Assembly (NCBI GenBank): GCA_014529385.2
Contig: CM043953.1
Coordinates: forward strand, 98,522,842-98,582,841
Origin: Adiantum capillus-veneris
Taxonomy: Eukaryota > Streptophyta > Polypodiopsida > Polypodiales > Pteridaceae
Direction: 5' to 3'
Length of the DNA: 60,000 nt
Positions 36,341-48,570 of this stretch are shown here, piece after piece (the stretch's first letter is position 1; each line of letters opens with the position of its first letter). A program made the translations under genes and the position numbers. The notes under the pieces were generated by a model that saw only the letters and a list, made by a program, of their open reading frames with translations, was not told the DNA's origin and ran no database searches.

Positions 36341-37711
36341 GAATACTCAGATGCTACAAACATGTCATATATTTTTAAGGTAATTAATAGGTAAAGACAT
36401 ATTTATGTCCACTGCAAAGAAAAGAATATCAAAAATATCTCAAACAAAAACCCTTTTTAATATGGCAGAAGATAGTAATGCTTTTGCAAGGTCGATACAA
36501 GGTCCATATACTTCTTTACAAGTTATTGCCCCTAGCACTTGGTGGACATAAAACAACCAATTACCCATAAGACCGATACATCCAATGAGACTATATAGTA
36601 AGCTTATCCACTTGGGCAAATTACGAGAGTAGACATACGCCAATCACAAAGTGGAGAGTTAATGAACTTAGAGAAGTCAATTAGTTTGGGTAATTTGTAC
36701 CATGCCACCAGGGGAAACTTGCATTTGTGGAATACAAGTTAAATGACACTATCCGGGGACCTTCCTAGGCTCGACACGAGCATGACAAGACCTTGTAATT
36801 TTTTGAGATGATCAATATAATTCACTCACAATTGTGAGTTTTGCTATTAAACAAAAAAAAGTTAAATGACACTTGACAAAAACATGAATAATTAATTTGT
36901 GGCACATAAACAACTTCAAATGTTTTATGTAATGAGTGAGACTATCGCCGCAAGAATGAAATATTTAATGGTAGTTGCATCATGACTCACGAACTAAAGA
37001 GTCTCCAAACTCAATTTATGATATCAAATCATCAAGCAAGCTTTCTGTGATAGTCTTTAATGCCGAATGGTGGGCACTCAGCACCATGAAGAATCAAGTA
37101 GTGAAAGTTTTCAACACATCAAACATATTGTCCATCACCATCATCCCACTCAACAAGCCTTTCAAAACCTTTTTGCAACTTATGACATAGTGTTGGGGGG
37201 TTGTTTTTCGTCAGTTAATAATTGAACGACTATCACGTGAGTGCAGTAGAAAGGATTATTAAATTTTATTTTTGGCCTGATAAGGAAAAGCTTTAGTGTT
37301 GGGCTAGCTTGGGCCTACTTTCAGGGATGGCCTCCACATGGATGGCCAGCTCTTTTCGAGGTGAGAAAGCGTGTGAAAACCTGCTTGGAGCCATCTCTAG
37401 TTGCAGCTGAAGAGAGTAAGCACGCCACGTTTCCTGGCGATGGGAGGTTGGAGTCGCGAGGGCCCAAGGTGGAACGCAGAGGACCACCTGGGGCTTGTTG
37501 TCAGAGCTCAGCATGAGCATGCGCACCATCGCTCGCCTTGTTTTCCATGTGTAAGGAAGTCAAACCTGCCTGCATTAGCACGTGCGAGCTTGACGTGTGC
37601 TCAGGAGTTTCAGCATTTCGGTTTTGTGCAACCTGTCCAGACATTGACGCGTCGTCTTGAGGCTGTTGTGCTTCACTAAATGCAACCATACTCCTGCAGA
37701 CACTCGATTGC

Positions 37712-37755
<44 letters not shown>

Positions 37756-37920
37756 GTAGTGACGTGTTGGCTGTGTACCTTCCTCCCGCAAACCTTCGGT
37801 TGCCTCAAAGAGAGAGCTTGCCAAAGCTATCGTTGTCCCCTCAAAGCTTCAACATCGGCGCCAATGTCGTGAATTTACATATTGAGATGTTTCATATAAA
37901 AGAAAGAAAGAATTAGGGGG
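36341..37920. other. No gene seen; includes GA microsatellite
   Basis: No supported ORF. A GA tract lies at 37709-37751. A short motif (TGC, purine-rich, then CTCGATTGCCTC or similar) at 37690 recurs at 37780 and 38513. Confidence 0.5.
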
Positions 37921-38512
37921 TATTTCTGAAGTGTGCCCCTTTTGAGAGACGGGAAGGGTTGAATTCAAATATTGGGTTGGGGCTCGTCTCCCCAAGGCTT
38001 GGAAATTGAAGGAATGTAAACCAGATTCGTCAAAAAACCTTTCTTCGGACCTACCAACTCCTACAGTTTTGACTTGGTGAGCCCAAGCTCTTTTTGCGGT
38101 TTCTGAACACAAGCCACCACGTGGCATTAGATTTAAAATATTTAAAAAACATGAGAGAAAGAGAGAGAGACTATTACTTTTTTCCGTGGCTATGTGCTTA
38201 ACTTCCTCCTTATTTCTGAAGTGTGCCCCTTTTGAGAGACGGGAAGGGTTGAATTCAAATATTGGGTTGGGGCTCGTCTCCCCAAAGGCTTGGAAATTGA
38301 AGGAATGTAAACCAGATTCGTCAAAAACCTTCCCCTTCTTCGGACCTACCAACTCCTACAGTTTTGACTTGGTGAGCCCAAGGCTCTTTTTGCGGTTTCT
38401 GAACACAGAAGCCACCACGTGGCATTAGATTTAAAATATTTAAAAAAACATGAGAGAAAGAGAGAGAGACTATTACTTTTTTCCGCTGGCTATGTGCCTT
38501 AACTTCCTCCTT
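37921..38512. repeat. 290-bp tandem duplication
   Basis: Unit 1 is 37921-38210 and unit 2 starts at 38211. The copies appear to differ only by small insertions and deletions, mostly in homopolymers, with no clear substitution. Confidence 0.9.
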
Positions 38513-39298
38513 ACCTTCCCCCTGCAAGCCCTCGATTGCCTCAAACACACACACACATACACACACACACACACACACACAGCATCGTGCGCACCTACAA
38601 GAAAAAAGAGAGAGTGACTATTACTATTCGGGCAAAATCATTTTTCCAAACAAGCAAAATCCCTTTCCTTGAGTTTGCCAAGAGGAAATTTTAGAAAATT
38701 ACGAGTACTTTTTTGGATTTTTAGACTACTTTTTCTCTATTTTGGACCAAAATTTCTCCTTTTGCCCTTGCACTCAAACGGCATTTTCAAAATTCGAAAC
38801 GGCACGATATTGAGCTGAGGCACATTTCAAAATTTGAAACAGCACGATATTGAGTTGAGCCACATTTTCCCCGAATGCTAAAGACTATCGACAAGATGGA
38901 AAGGGATAGCTCGAGATTTTGCTAAGAGGAAATGTTTTAAAAGTAGGTTGCCTTTTTGGCTTTTCAAAATCCACACTATTCTTCTTGACCTTTGGGCATA
39001 ATTCCTCTCTTTCCTCTTTCCCTCAACCGGCATTTTTGAAATAGGAACCGGCACGATATTAAGCTGAGAAGCAATTTTCCACAAACATCGGTGAGGTCCC
39101 ACCACCAACTCGCGTTCTGATGCAGCCTGCAGTAGCGACTGTGACGCGTGCAAGTTCTACAGTTGTCTGCATCACCACCTTAGGCTACCCTCACAAGACT
39201 ATGCTTTGTGCAGCCTACAGTTCCAAGCATACAAAAATTTCTTTTCCTTTCAAACTTTGTTTCCTTGATTTTGTCAAGAGGAACGTCGTGATTGCACG

Positions 39299-39342
<44 letters not shown>

Positions 39343-39690
39343 TTGTCTCTTTCTCTCTCTCATTCGTCCATTTGCCATTTTTTTGGTGTTCAACACATGA
39401 GCATGGTGGGAACCCTAGACCACCAACACACTCTCTTGGATCTAACTCAACTTGGCACCTCAAATTGCACAGTCTATGGACAAGAAGAATATGAATGGAT
39501 AAACTGGGGGTACCCTTTTTGATTGATGTACCTTTTTCCACTAGTTCATTAATGCCTTTGAATTTGATGTTCTCTTGCATGTGTCTAAATATGTGTCAAA
39601 TCCATTCGTGTGTCAAATACATTTAATAGATCTGAGAGCAGGTTAGCCTTAAGACTTAGTAAACATTGAGAAAGAGAAGGGAGAATTGTA
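38513..39690. other. No gene seen; decayed repeats and microsatellites
   Basis: CA tract at about 38546-38581 and CT tract at 39301-39338. A 41-bp tandem pair at 38782-38862 carries GGCACGATATTGAG. The same motif recurs near 39048-39070, so a diverged repeat of about 280 bp is present. Confidence 0.55.
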
Positions 39691-39691
39691 G

Positions 39692-39699
39692 TATATAAG
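39692..39699 (+). promoter_or_regulatory. TATA-like box upstream of the host-type gene
   Basis: TATATAAG lies about 200 bp before an ATG at 39901. It is positioned to drive the gene that follows, by inference only. Confidence 0.35.
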
Positions 39700-39900
39700 T
39701 GGTGTAGCTGTTTCAAAAATTAGTTCAAAACTATCCTTCTCCCTTATTGATCCTGAGATCCCTATGTGAGTGATCCTAAGATCCTTGTGTATTGTTTCTA
39801 TGAACTTATTTATCCTTTAGCTAAAGGATGTTCTTTTCTATTTTCTTCTTTTGAACACAAGTAATATTTGTGTGAGCATTATTTACCACCCTCTCTTAAT

Positions 39901-40035
39901 ATGGTTGCCTCTTCCTCCTCACAAAATTCACTCGATGGACATTACGGTGGCTACAAAGACAACGTGGAATCTATGTGCGATGAATCTAGTGATGTCCGCT
40001 CGATGGAGTTCGAAAATGGTGACTCGATAGCTTGA
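39901..40035 (+). CDS. Possible first coding exon of the host-type gene
   Basis: ATG at 39901 opens 44 codons (MVASSSSQNSLDGHYGG...) ending in TGA at about 40035. The composition is Ser- and Asp-rich and looks coding. I cannot find a splice donor in it that is both strong and in the phase required by the next exon (40102), so the link is unproven. Confidence 0.3.
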   Translation: MVASSSSQNSLDGHYGGYKDNVESMCDESSDVRSMEFENGDSIA

Positions 40036-40101
40036 TAACTTATAGCAAATGCTTGATGCATGCTTGACAATGATGCAATTTTGCCTTCTGTTTTTTCATA
40101 G

Positions 40102-41329
40102 TTGAACAAAATAGTGCATCATGACACGGCTGCGTCATTCTTGGAGCCCGATAGTGGCCTCGTTCTTGATCGTGTGCCTCCACTCTGCACGAGGAGTGCT
40201 TCCAGTCTACCTAAGCTTGATGTTTCTTCTTCTCTTGGCTTTGGGCCCAAATCCCTCAAGCGTGTGAATCAAAGTGGTGCGATAGCATGTACACTTTTCA
40301 AGACTTGCGAGGCGACAACAGAACTAAGTAAGGCTTGCTCCCGCCACATAGATATTCTATTGTTGTCTCCATCCCTTACGAGTTTTCTTGTTTGTTGTGG
40401 TAGCCAAACCTTTTCTGGAGGGTCCACTGCCTGCAGCTGCAAAAAACAAGCACATTGCAGAGGGTTCCAAACTAGATGACCATACTGCTATTGAGTGTTA
40501 CCATGAGGATGTAATTCCCACTGGTTCGTCTTCTATTGTGCCTTATATTCCCACTAAGATCCCTCTGTTGTGCATTGTTGAAATCACCAAGACTTGCCCT
40601 TGTTTCGCATTTGAGGGGTGCATATTGAACCGATATGGGGCTTACAAACAAAGCCCAGAAGTCGCTAAGTATATACGCTACCTTAAGGCTGACCTAGTTG
40701 AGCCACTCAACACTGACACAATCACTTGTGTTGTAAGCGGCCCATTCATTGTGCAACTCATTGGCACTCTTACTATAGGAGACTTTGTGCACATTGGGAA
40801 TGTGACTGTGAAAAAAAAAACTAAGTCAAATGGTTGCACATCTCCTTATGTACTATTCTTCAATGCTTCCACGGTTGTAGAGAAGACAAACCCTTTCCAA
40901 ATCAACCTTAGTTTCTCCCCAAATAGCAAAGTGTGCCAATTTTTGGATGAGGCACAGTCCTTTCATGCACAGGGCACCTGTACACACTTTGGAGCTGTAG
41001 TTTTGTTGTTATACAAGGCCATGCTAGCACTTCAAAAGCTGGTGTTTCCCAAAGTGATCATGTTGTTGCAGATGGGCCAGCAACTGAAGATCGTGCCACT
41101 GTAAGATTTCCTTATCTTTGCCCTTTTATATATTTGTTGCTTTCTAATATTTTCCCTCTCTTTCCATCACAGCTTAGCTTCGTGAATGCATGCAAAGATG
41201 ATTACCATGCCATCGTTCGTGCTCTTGAGACCCATGTGCATCCTATGCTTGTTGCACAAAATATAGGTTCCTTCACACGCCGGAGCAATACACTCTCTGT
41301 CTTTGATATTACTATCCTAGCACACATCA
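40102..41329 (+). pseudogene. Host-type gene, 5' part: possible OB-fold DNA-binding protein, split by a transposon
   Basis: Inferred exons are 40102-40327, 40404-41100 and 41173-41329, the last interrupted and resuming at 58545. The intron at 40328-40403 has GTAAGG and TAG ends after a pyrimidine-rich tract, and its phase matches on both sides. The intron at 41101-41172 has GTAAGA and CACAG ends. It is in phase only if one base is missing from the T-run near 41000-41010; after that point another frame reads as sensible hydrophilic protein. Spliced length over all exons would be about 500 residues. A segment at about 40730-40890 (GDFVHIGNVTVKKK then YVLFFNASTVVE) resembles the strand pattern of plant RPA-type OB folds. 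With the zinc-ribbon-like tail this suggests an RPA1/MEIOB-like single-stranded-DNA-binding protein, at low confidence. The transposon and the frameshift argue this copy is dead. Confidence 0.5.
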
Positions 41330-41704
41330 TGTCATAATAATCAATATCTAATTCTCCTAAATGATTTTCTCATGTTAAATTGATCATTTAATATGGGGAA
41401 GTGCCAGGGGAGAAAAAGCTAGAATATTGGTTAAGTTAGCAGACCGGCCACAGTAGGGATCCAAAGGAGGGAAAATAGGGACCCAAGGGGGGGGCCATCT
41501 GCAAAAGAGCTATGTGCAACAATGGGCTCCAAAGACCTTAGGGTTCAGCCCATTAAGATTTCCAAAATGCTAAGGTTCCAAAATTCAAAGGTTGTGTCCA
41601 AAGGTCAAAAGCCTAGGCAAATTGGATGCTTGGTGTGTGTCCCAAAAGTCTTCAACCATCCCTACATAGGAGGGGGCCATCCCTAGTAGTAGGAGATGAG
41701 AGAG

Positions 41705-41745
<41 letters not shown>

Positions 41746-42924
41746 AGCTCCCTTTACACAAAGGGAATAAGGGACACATGTGAGGTCCCTAGCCTAGATA
41801 CTCACAAGGTGTACTCAATTCCTATCGGATGGCCTTGGAGGTGGACCAATGAGAATTAGGCTAGAGTAAATCTAATTTAATTGATTTAAAAACAATTAAT
41901 AAAATAACCAATAAGAATCAAGCTCTCTAGAAGACTATTGGACAGTCTCCCAAGGGGTCCAATGAGCATTCAGCAGCCCAATGGCTTGCTTGATTCCTAT
42001 TGGCCAGGAGGCAAAGGGATCCAATGAGAGTTTAGTTGAATTAGGTAATTACCTAAAGCTCTCACAAAAGGGGAAAGGGGGACACATGTCAAAGACTATC
42101 ACTTATGCTGCTTAATTTCCATTGTCTAGGCCTGGGGAGGTCCAATGAGGTGTGAGGATGAGCAAATAGCAAGAGGAGTCGACCAAGAGAGAGAGGGGGC
42201 AGTTTTTTGCGGGGCATTATCACACACACACTCACACAATCTCATGTGTGAAGCAAGAAGACTCTCTTTAATGGAAAGCTTACCACATACTCCAAGCTTG
42301 TGAGAAGGAAGGCCTACACCAACAACTCTTGGCTTTGTGATGCAAATCCAACCAAGAGCCAAGCTGCAATGCATGCTCATCTCCTCTACACATGCTAATT
42401 ACTAAGCTAAGCTATGCTAATATGAGTGATTATGTGAGGAGATGTACATCTTTCTCGTAAGAATACTCCTTCTTCCTCTCAATCTACTCTCATACCCTGC
42501 TAGCTCTCACCATCTTCGAAGGTGTGTGAGGTCTTGGGTCTGAGACCATGAGGGAATTGATGTTGTGTTTGATAAGTGTTTTTCTTAGTGCATGAAGTTT
42601 CCATCTTCATTGCACTAACTAGTATTGAAGGAACACAAAGAATTATATTGTAAAATGTCTCTCTTGATGGGAGAAACCATAATACAAAGCCTTTTGGAGG
42701 GGGGACCGGCTCCATGCAAATCCGGTCCTCAATTGTTGTCAATTGCTTAATTTATCTCTCTTTTGAATTATTGTTCATGCTATCTAACTAGGTGTTATAC
42801 TTTTTGTTGCTCTCTCCACCCAAGCACTCTTGTTATTGTCATTAGGAATCTATTCTAATGAAATGCTCACTATGTTCATCCTATTTTCCGCTACACACAA
42901 GTTACTAGACCATTAAATGTTACA
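41330..42924 (+). repeat. 5' LTR of P
   Basis: 1595 bp, TG...CA, with CA microsatellites near 41703-41744 and 42221-42238. It is followed by the primer site and matches 56909-58539 and, in reverse, both M LTRs. Confidence 0.93.
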
Positions 42925-42932
42925 TTGGTATT

Positions 42933-42944
42933 TGGTATCAGAGC
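42933..42944 (+). other. Primer binding site of P
   Basis: TGGTATCAGAGC, eight bases inside the 5' LTR. The preceding TTGGTATT looks like a partial duplication of the same site. Confidence 0.85.
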
Positions 42945-43334
42945 ACAAGGTTTCTCTTTTCTTGCTCAAGAAGGGAGATCCTCAAGCTAGCTATAAATGG
43001 TTGGTACTATTAATTGCATGTGAGTAAGTAGAATAGGGATTTCTCAGCTTTGCAGTGCGCCTGCCTTTGTGCAGCTAACCGAGCATCACCATCGAGAGCT
43101 ATGGTCTTAATAGTGGAGTCCTACAGGGCTTGCCTACGACTTACCCACTATTGAGCTATCAGAAGCTTGACAGGAGCCGGTGTTGTTTTGGTGTTGAATG
43201 ACCCTCTCTTCTATTCCTTGCAATTAATGGTATTCGAGCCTCGGGTACAGTAGCTTGAGTGCTTTTTCTAAAGGGGTAAAGAGGATTGTCAAGTAGGGCT
43301 TGAAGTGCCAAAGTACACCTAAAAAGTTTACATC

Positions 43335-44032
43335 TGTAACATTTAACGGTCTTGAAACTTATGTGTAGCGGAAATTAGCATGAATATAGTGGGCATTTCA
43401 TTAGAATAGATTCCTAATGAGAATTACAACAGTGCTTGGGTGGAGAGAGCAACAAAAAGCATAACACCTAGTTAGATAGCATCGACAATACTTTCAAAAG
43501 AGAGAGAAATTAAGCTATTGACAACAGTTGAGGACCGGATTTGCATGGAGCCAGTCCCCCCTCCAAAAGGCTTTGTATTATGGTTTCTCCCATCAAGAGA
43601 GACATTGTACAATACAATTCTTTGTGTTCCTTCAAGGCTAGCTAGTGCAATGAAGATGAAAGCTTCATGCACTAAGCAAAACACTTAGCAAACACAACTT
43701 TAATTATCCCCGTTCTCAGACCCAAGACCTCACACACCTTCGAAGATGGTGAGAGCTAGGAGGGTATGAGAGTAGATTGAGAGGAAGAAGGAGTATCTTA
43801 CGAGAAAGATGTACATCTCCTCACATAATCACTCATATTAGCATAGCTTAGCTTAGTAATTATCTTGATAGAGGAGATGAGCATGCATTGTAGCTTGGCT
43901 CTTGGTTGGATTTGCATCCACATGCCAAGAGTGTGTTGATGTAGGCTTCTATCTCACAAGCTTGGAGTAGGTGATGAGTTCTTCATTGAAGCTTGGGAAG
44001 AGATAGTCTTCTCTTTCTTCACACATGAGATT

Positions 44033-44090
<58 letters not shown>

Positions 44091-44558
44091 TAATGCCTTG
44101 CAAAAATCAGCCCCCTCTCTCTCTTGGGCGAGCCCTCTTGCTAATTGCTCTTGCTCTCATCCCATTGGACCTCCCCAGCCTATCACAATTAAGCAGCATA
44201 AGTGATAGCCTTTTGACATGTGTCCCCCTTTCCCCTTTTGTGAGAGATTTAGGTAATTTAATAATTAAACTAAACTCTCATTGGACCCCTTTGCCTCCTA
44301 GCCAATAGGAATTAGGCAAGCCATTGGGCTCCTGAATGCTCATTGGACCCCTTGGGAGACTGCCCAATAGTCATCTAGGAGACTTAATTCTCATTGGTTC
44401 TTTTATTAAGTGTTTTTTAAATTAATTAAACTAGATTTACTCTAGCCTAAATCTCATTGGTCCACCTCCAAGGCCATCCAATAGGAATTGGGCACACCTT
44501 GTGGGCATCTGGGCTAGGGAGCTGACATGTGTCCCAAATTCCCTTTGTGTAAAGGGAG

Positions 44559-44603
<45 letters not shown>

Positions 44604-44986
44604 CTTTCTCTCTCATCCCCTACTCCCAAGGCTCGGCCCCTCCTATGTAGGGATTTGAAAAGACTTTTTGGTCACACACAAAGCATCCAATTTCCCCTAG
44701 GGTTGACCTTTGGACACAACCTTTGAATTTTGGAACCTTAGCATTTTGGAAGTCTTAATGGGTTGAACCTTAGGGTCTTTTTAGCCCATTGTTGCACATG
44801 GCTCTTTTGCAGATGCCCCCCCCCCCCCCTTTGGATCCCTAGTTTCCCTCCTTTGGATCCCTATTGTGGCCACTCTGCTAGCTTAACCAATATTCTAGCT
44901 TTTCTCCCCTGGAACTTCCCCACATTAAATGATTAGTTTAATATGAGAAAATCATTTAGGAGAATTAGATATTGATTATTATGACA
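43335..44986 (-). repeat. 3' LTR of M
   Basis: 1652 bp. It is longer than the 5' LTR chiefly through GT tracts at 44038-44088 and 44562-44600 and a poly-C run near 44817-44829. Confidence 0.92.
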
Positions 44987-45341
44987 TTACCTCTCTCTTG
45001 AAATCATAGTCGTCCTTGACTATGGTGTAGAGAAGATAAAGCATATTCTTGAGTCCTTTTCTTAGCCAGTAGAGGATACCTATGTTACCCTACGACATCA
45101 TTCCACAATGGATGACTAGTCCATTTGGCGCTTGAGAGCCTGAGACTGCCGCAAGCATGTCTGCACATTAGTCCTATCAGTCTTCCATAGTAGAGTGACA
45201 AGCTCTACTTGGTGTTTGGGGGACGTCGTCTCCACAAACTTGATATAAGCATGCATACTACTTCGTTTTTGTGCACAATAAAGAAAAAGAGAGTCTTATA
45301 AGACAAAAACTTTGTTCATTTTTAACATTTTGTACATTTTC

Positions 45342-48300
45342 TTACTCTTGGGAAGCATTGTAAGTATTGACAAGGTTTAGGTTATCCATTAATTGTATGC
45401 CTTGCATCCATCTAGCATCTTCAAAAGGATAATTCTTAAACTTAATAAGATATCGTCGGATAGTCTTACCGCCTCTTAGTACCTTGTCTTCATGTCGGAG
45501 AATGGACTCGGGCTGGAGCACCTCCTCTTGGTCCTCGATCTCCGGTGGGTCTTCAATAGTTGGTTCTTGAGGTGGCTCTCCTTTGTAAGCCTTTAATAGG
45601 CTCACATGGAAAGCATTGTGTATGAGCCAATGATTGGGCAACTTGAGTTCATAGGCCATCTCATTGATTGGCCTAAGAATCTGGAAGGGACCATAGTACC
45701 TTTTTGCTAGTTTAGCATAGTACTTTTGGTGGCCCATAGGATTCTTGCCCGTCGTGTGCCTTAATCGAGCCTTAGGAAACTTTAATAAGACCCAATCATT
45801 TTCTTTAAAGGCTTGGGCTCTTCTGTGCTTGTCAACAGAGCAGCCTTTTGCCTTTGCTGTGAGATAGAGATAGCATCCTTAATCTTTTGAAAAGATTATT
45901 GTAGGTCTCGGCTATACTCATCTGCAGCGAAGATCTTCCCATGTACCTTAAGTAGCAAGGGACTTTTTGATCTTCCCTCAATTACCTCGAAAGGTGCTTT
46001 TCCCGTGGAAGTATGTACAGTGTTATTGTAAGCATACTCCACTAAGGGTAAGTACTTCTCCCATTGGGATCTTTGATCTACTTCCATTACATAGGCTTTT
46101 AGTAGATCGAGAATGGTTAGGTTAGCTATTTCACTTTGGACATCCGTTTGGGGATGATAGGCCGAAGAGAAGTTTAGCCTTGTCCCTAAATTCTCAAAGA
46201 GACCCTTCCAGAAATTACTGGTCATTCTAGGATCTCTATCCAACACTGTGGAAACTGGCAAGCCATGGTACTTGAAAATTTGTGAAATGAAGAGGGTTGC
46301 CATTTGATGGGCTTTGATAGTCTTTTTGACAGGTATAAAATGAGCTTGTTTACTGAACCTGTCTACTATCGTCCATATTCTCGTATTCCCATGGATAGAC
46401 TTAGGCAATCCAAAGATAAAATCCATGGATATGCTCTCCCATGGTGAATTAGGGATTGGCAAGGGTTGAAGCAATCCAAGTTGCTTCCCTCTATCAAATT
46501 TTGTCTTTTGGCATACCACACATTTAGAAACATACTCTTGTATGTTCACTTTCATGGTAGGCCAATAGAAATATGTTTCAATTCCCTTTAAGGTAGACTG
46601 AATCCCTCTATGCTCCGCATAAGGTGGAGCATGAGATTCATACATTACTTTCTCACGTAGTGAGTTAGTAACACATAGTCTATTGCCGTAGAGAAGATAA
46701 CCATCTTGTAAAGTAAATGGTTCTTCTTTCTTCCCTAATGCAAGGGCAAAAATCACATCTTTAAAATCGGGATCAATAGCGTACTCATCTATCATTGAAG
46801 ATAGATCATTGTGAGTTGCTATGGAAACCGCATTCACTCTCGGCCGTCTTGAGAGTGCATCAGCTACTTGATTATGCTTTCCAGCAATGTGAGCAATATG
46901 AAAATGAAATTGCGAAAGGAAATTTTCCCACCTCATTTGTTTGTCGGAGAGCTTGGTCTGCGTCATGAAGTACTTAAGACTTTGGTGATCCGTTCGCAGA
47001 ATGAAAGGAGTCTCCAATAAATAGTGCTTCCATGAGTCTAAGGCATGTAGAACTGTAAGGAGTTCCTTTTCGTATATGCCTAGAGCTTGCTCAACAGGGT
47101 CGAGCCTTCGACTCTCATAGCCTATGGCATGCCCTTCTTGGAGTAAAACAGCTCCAAGGCAATCACCACAAGAATCACATTGGACCTCAAATGGTTTTGA
47201 GAGATCCTATAATGTAAGCACACGTTGATAGATAAGCTTTTCAAAAGCATTATTTTCCTTAGCAGACCATGTATACCTAACGCTTTTCTTTGTTAGGTCA
47301 TGTAATGGTCCTGCAATTTGTGAGAACTTTTCTATGAAGCGTCTATAGTATGCACACATACCTATAAAGCTTCTTAGTTCATGATGATTCCTTGGTTTAG
47401 GCCAGCCTTTTATTACCTCTAACTTTGATGGATCCATTTGGATGCCATCTTGAGAGATAATGTGACCTAAATACTGAATCTCTTGCAAGAAAAATTCACT
47501 TTTCTTTCGATTAACATAAAGTTTATTCTCTCTTAAAACTTGAAATATTACCTGGAGGTATTGCTTGTGTTCGTCTAATGAATTAGAGTAGATGATAATA
47601 TCATCAAAGAACACTCCATTGAAGGTTCGATGAGTCCTGAACAGCTTCTCCATCAAGCGGTTGAATGTGGCTGGTGCATTGGTCAAGCCAAAAGGCATGA
47701 CAATGTATTCATAAAGACCAAATGTGGTGCGAAATGCGGTCTTTACAATGTCTTGATCAACTATCCTTATTTGATGATAGCCACTTTTTAGGTCAATCCT
47801 ACTGAAGTAGGTCGATCCTTGTAGCTTATCAAATAGGTCTTCTACCCGTGGAACAGGAAACCTATTCTTGATAGTGATCCTATTTAGTGCTCTATAGTCG
47901 ACACACATACGATATGTGCCGTCTTTCTTTTGCACTAATAGCACAGGTGAGCAAAATGGCGATGAGCTAGGCCTAACCATGCCCTTCTCAACTAACTCAT
48001 GCACTTGCCGCATAATCTCCTCTTGTTGAGCTTGAGAAACTCTATAAGGAGGTTTGTTAGGTGGTGAACTTCCTTGAAGAAGTTCGATTGCATGGTCATC
48101 ATTACCTCGTTTAGGAGGTAGCTCACAAGGGATGTCGTCAATAAAAACATCTTGAAACCCCTTGAGAAAATTGGATAGCTCTAATTCCTTTTGGTTGCTT
48201 TTATTTTCTTTTGCTAAAGCATTGGGTTCATTTTGAGAGTCTTTAACAAAAATCATGTACACAGAAATAGAGCTCTTTATTGACTTGTTGAAAGCTTGTG

Positions 48301-48570
48301 TATGTACAATGGGTACGGTGTTACCCATTTCCTTAGCATCTATGTACATATCTTTTTCCTTGAACCTAAAGGAGATTCTCTTTTTAGGGAATTTAACATT
48401 GGCAGCCATGCGATCAAACCATGGTGCCCCTAGGATTACATCCTCATGCTTGAGAGGAGAGATAAAGAAGTCCTCTTTGTCCACATAGCTTTGGACATGG
48501 AGCCTCAATTTCCCGATTAAGGGAGTGACTGAAGCTTCTTGCCCCTTGAAAGCACCGTCTGCGGTAGGAC
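45342..48570 (-). pseudogene. M pol: protease end, RT, RNase H, integrase, chromodomain
   Basis: The open stretch 48508-47207 starts within protease (VILGAPWF) and holds RT, with GVFFDDIIIYS as the catalytic motif near 47590. A single in-frame TAG (47207-47209) separates it from RNase H (about 47200-46850, YESRRLDPVEQALGIYEKE and TDHQSLKYF) and integrase in 47017-45896. Integrase shows an HHCC-type zinc motif (KCVVCQKTK), catalytic-region MDFIFGLP and DRDPRMTS, and HPQTDVQSE. A TAA at 45896-45898 (GAA in P) and a frameshift near 45846 follow. The last stretch, 45737-45342, ends in a chromodomain-like block (YLIKFKNYPFEDARWM). Domain order and chromodomain place it among Ty3/gypsy chromoviruses. 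Only a few changes separate it from an open frame. Confidence 0.9.
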
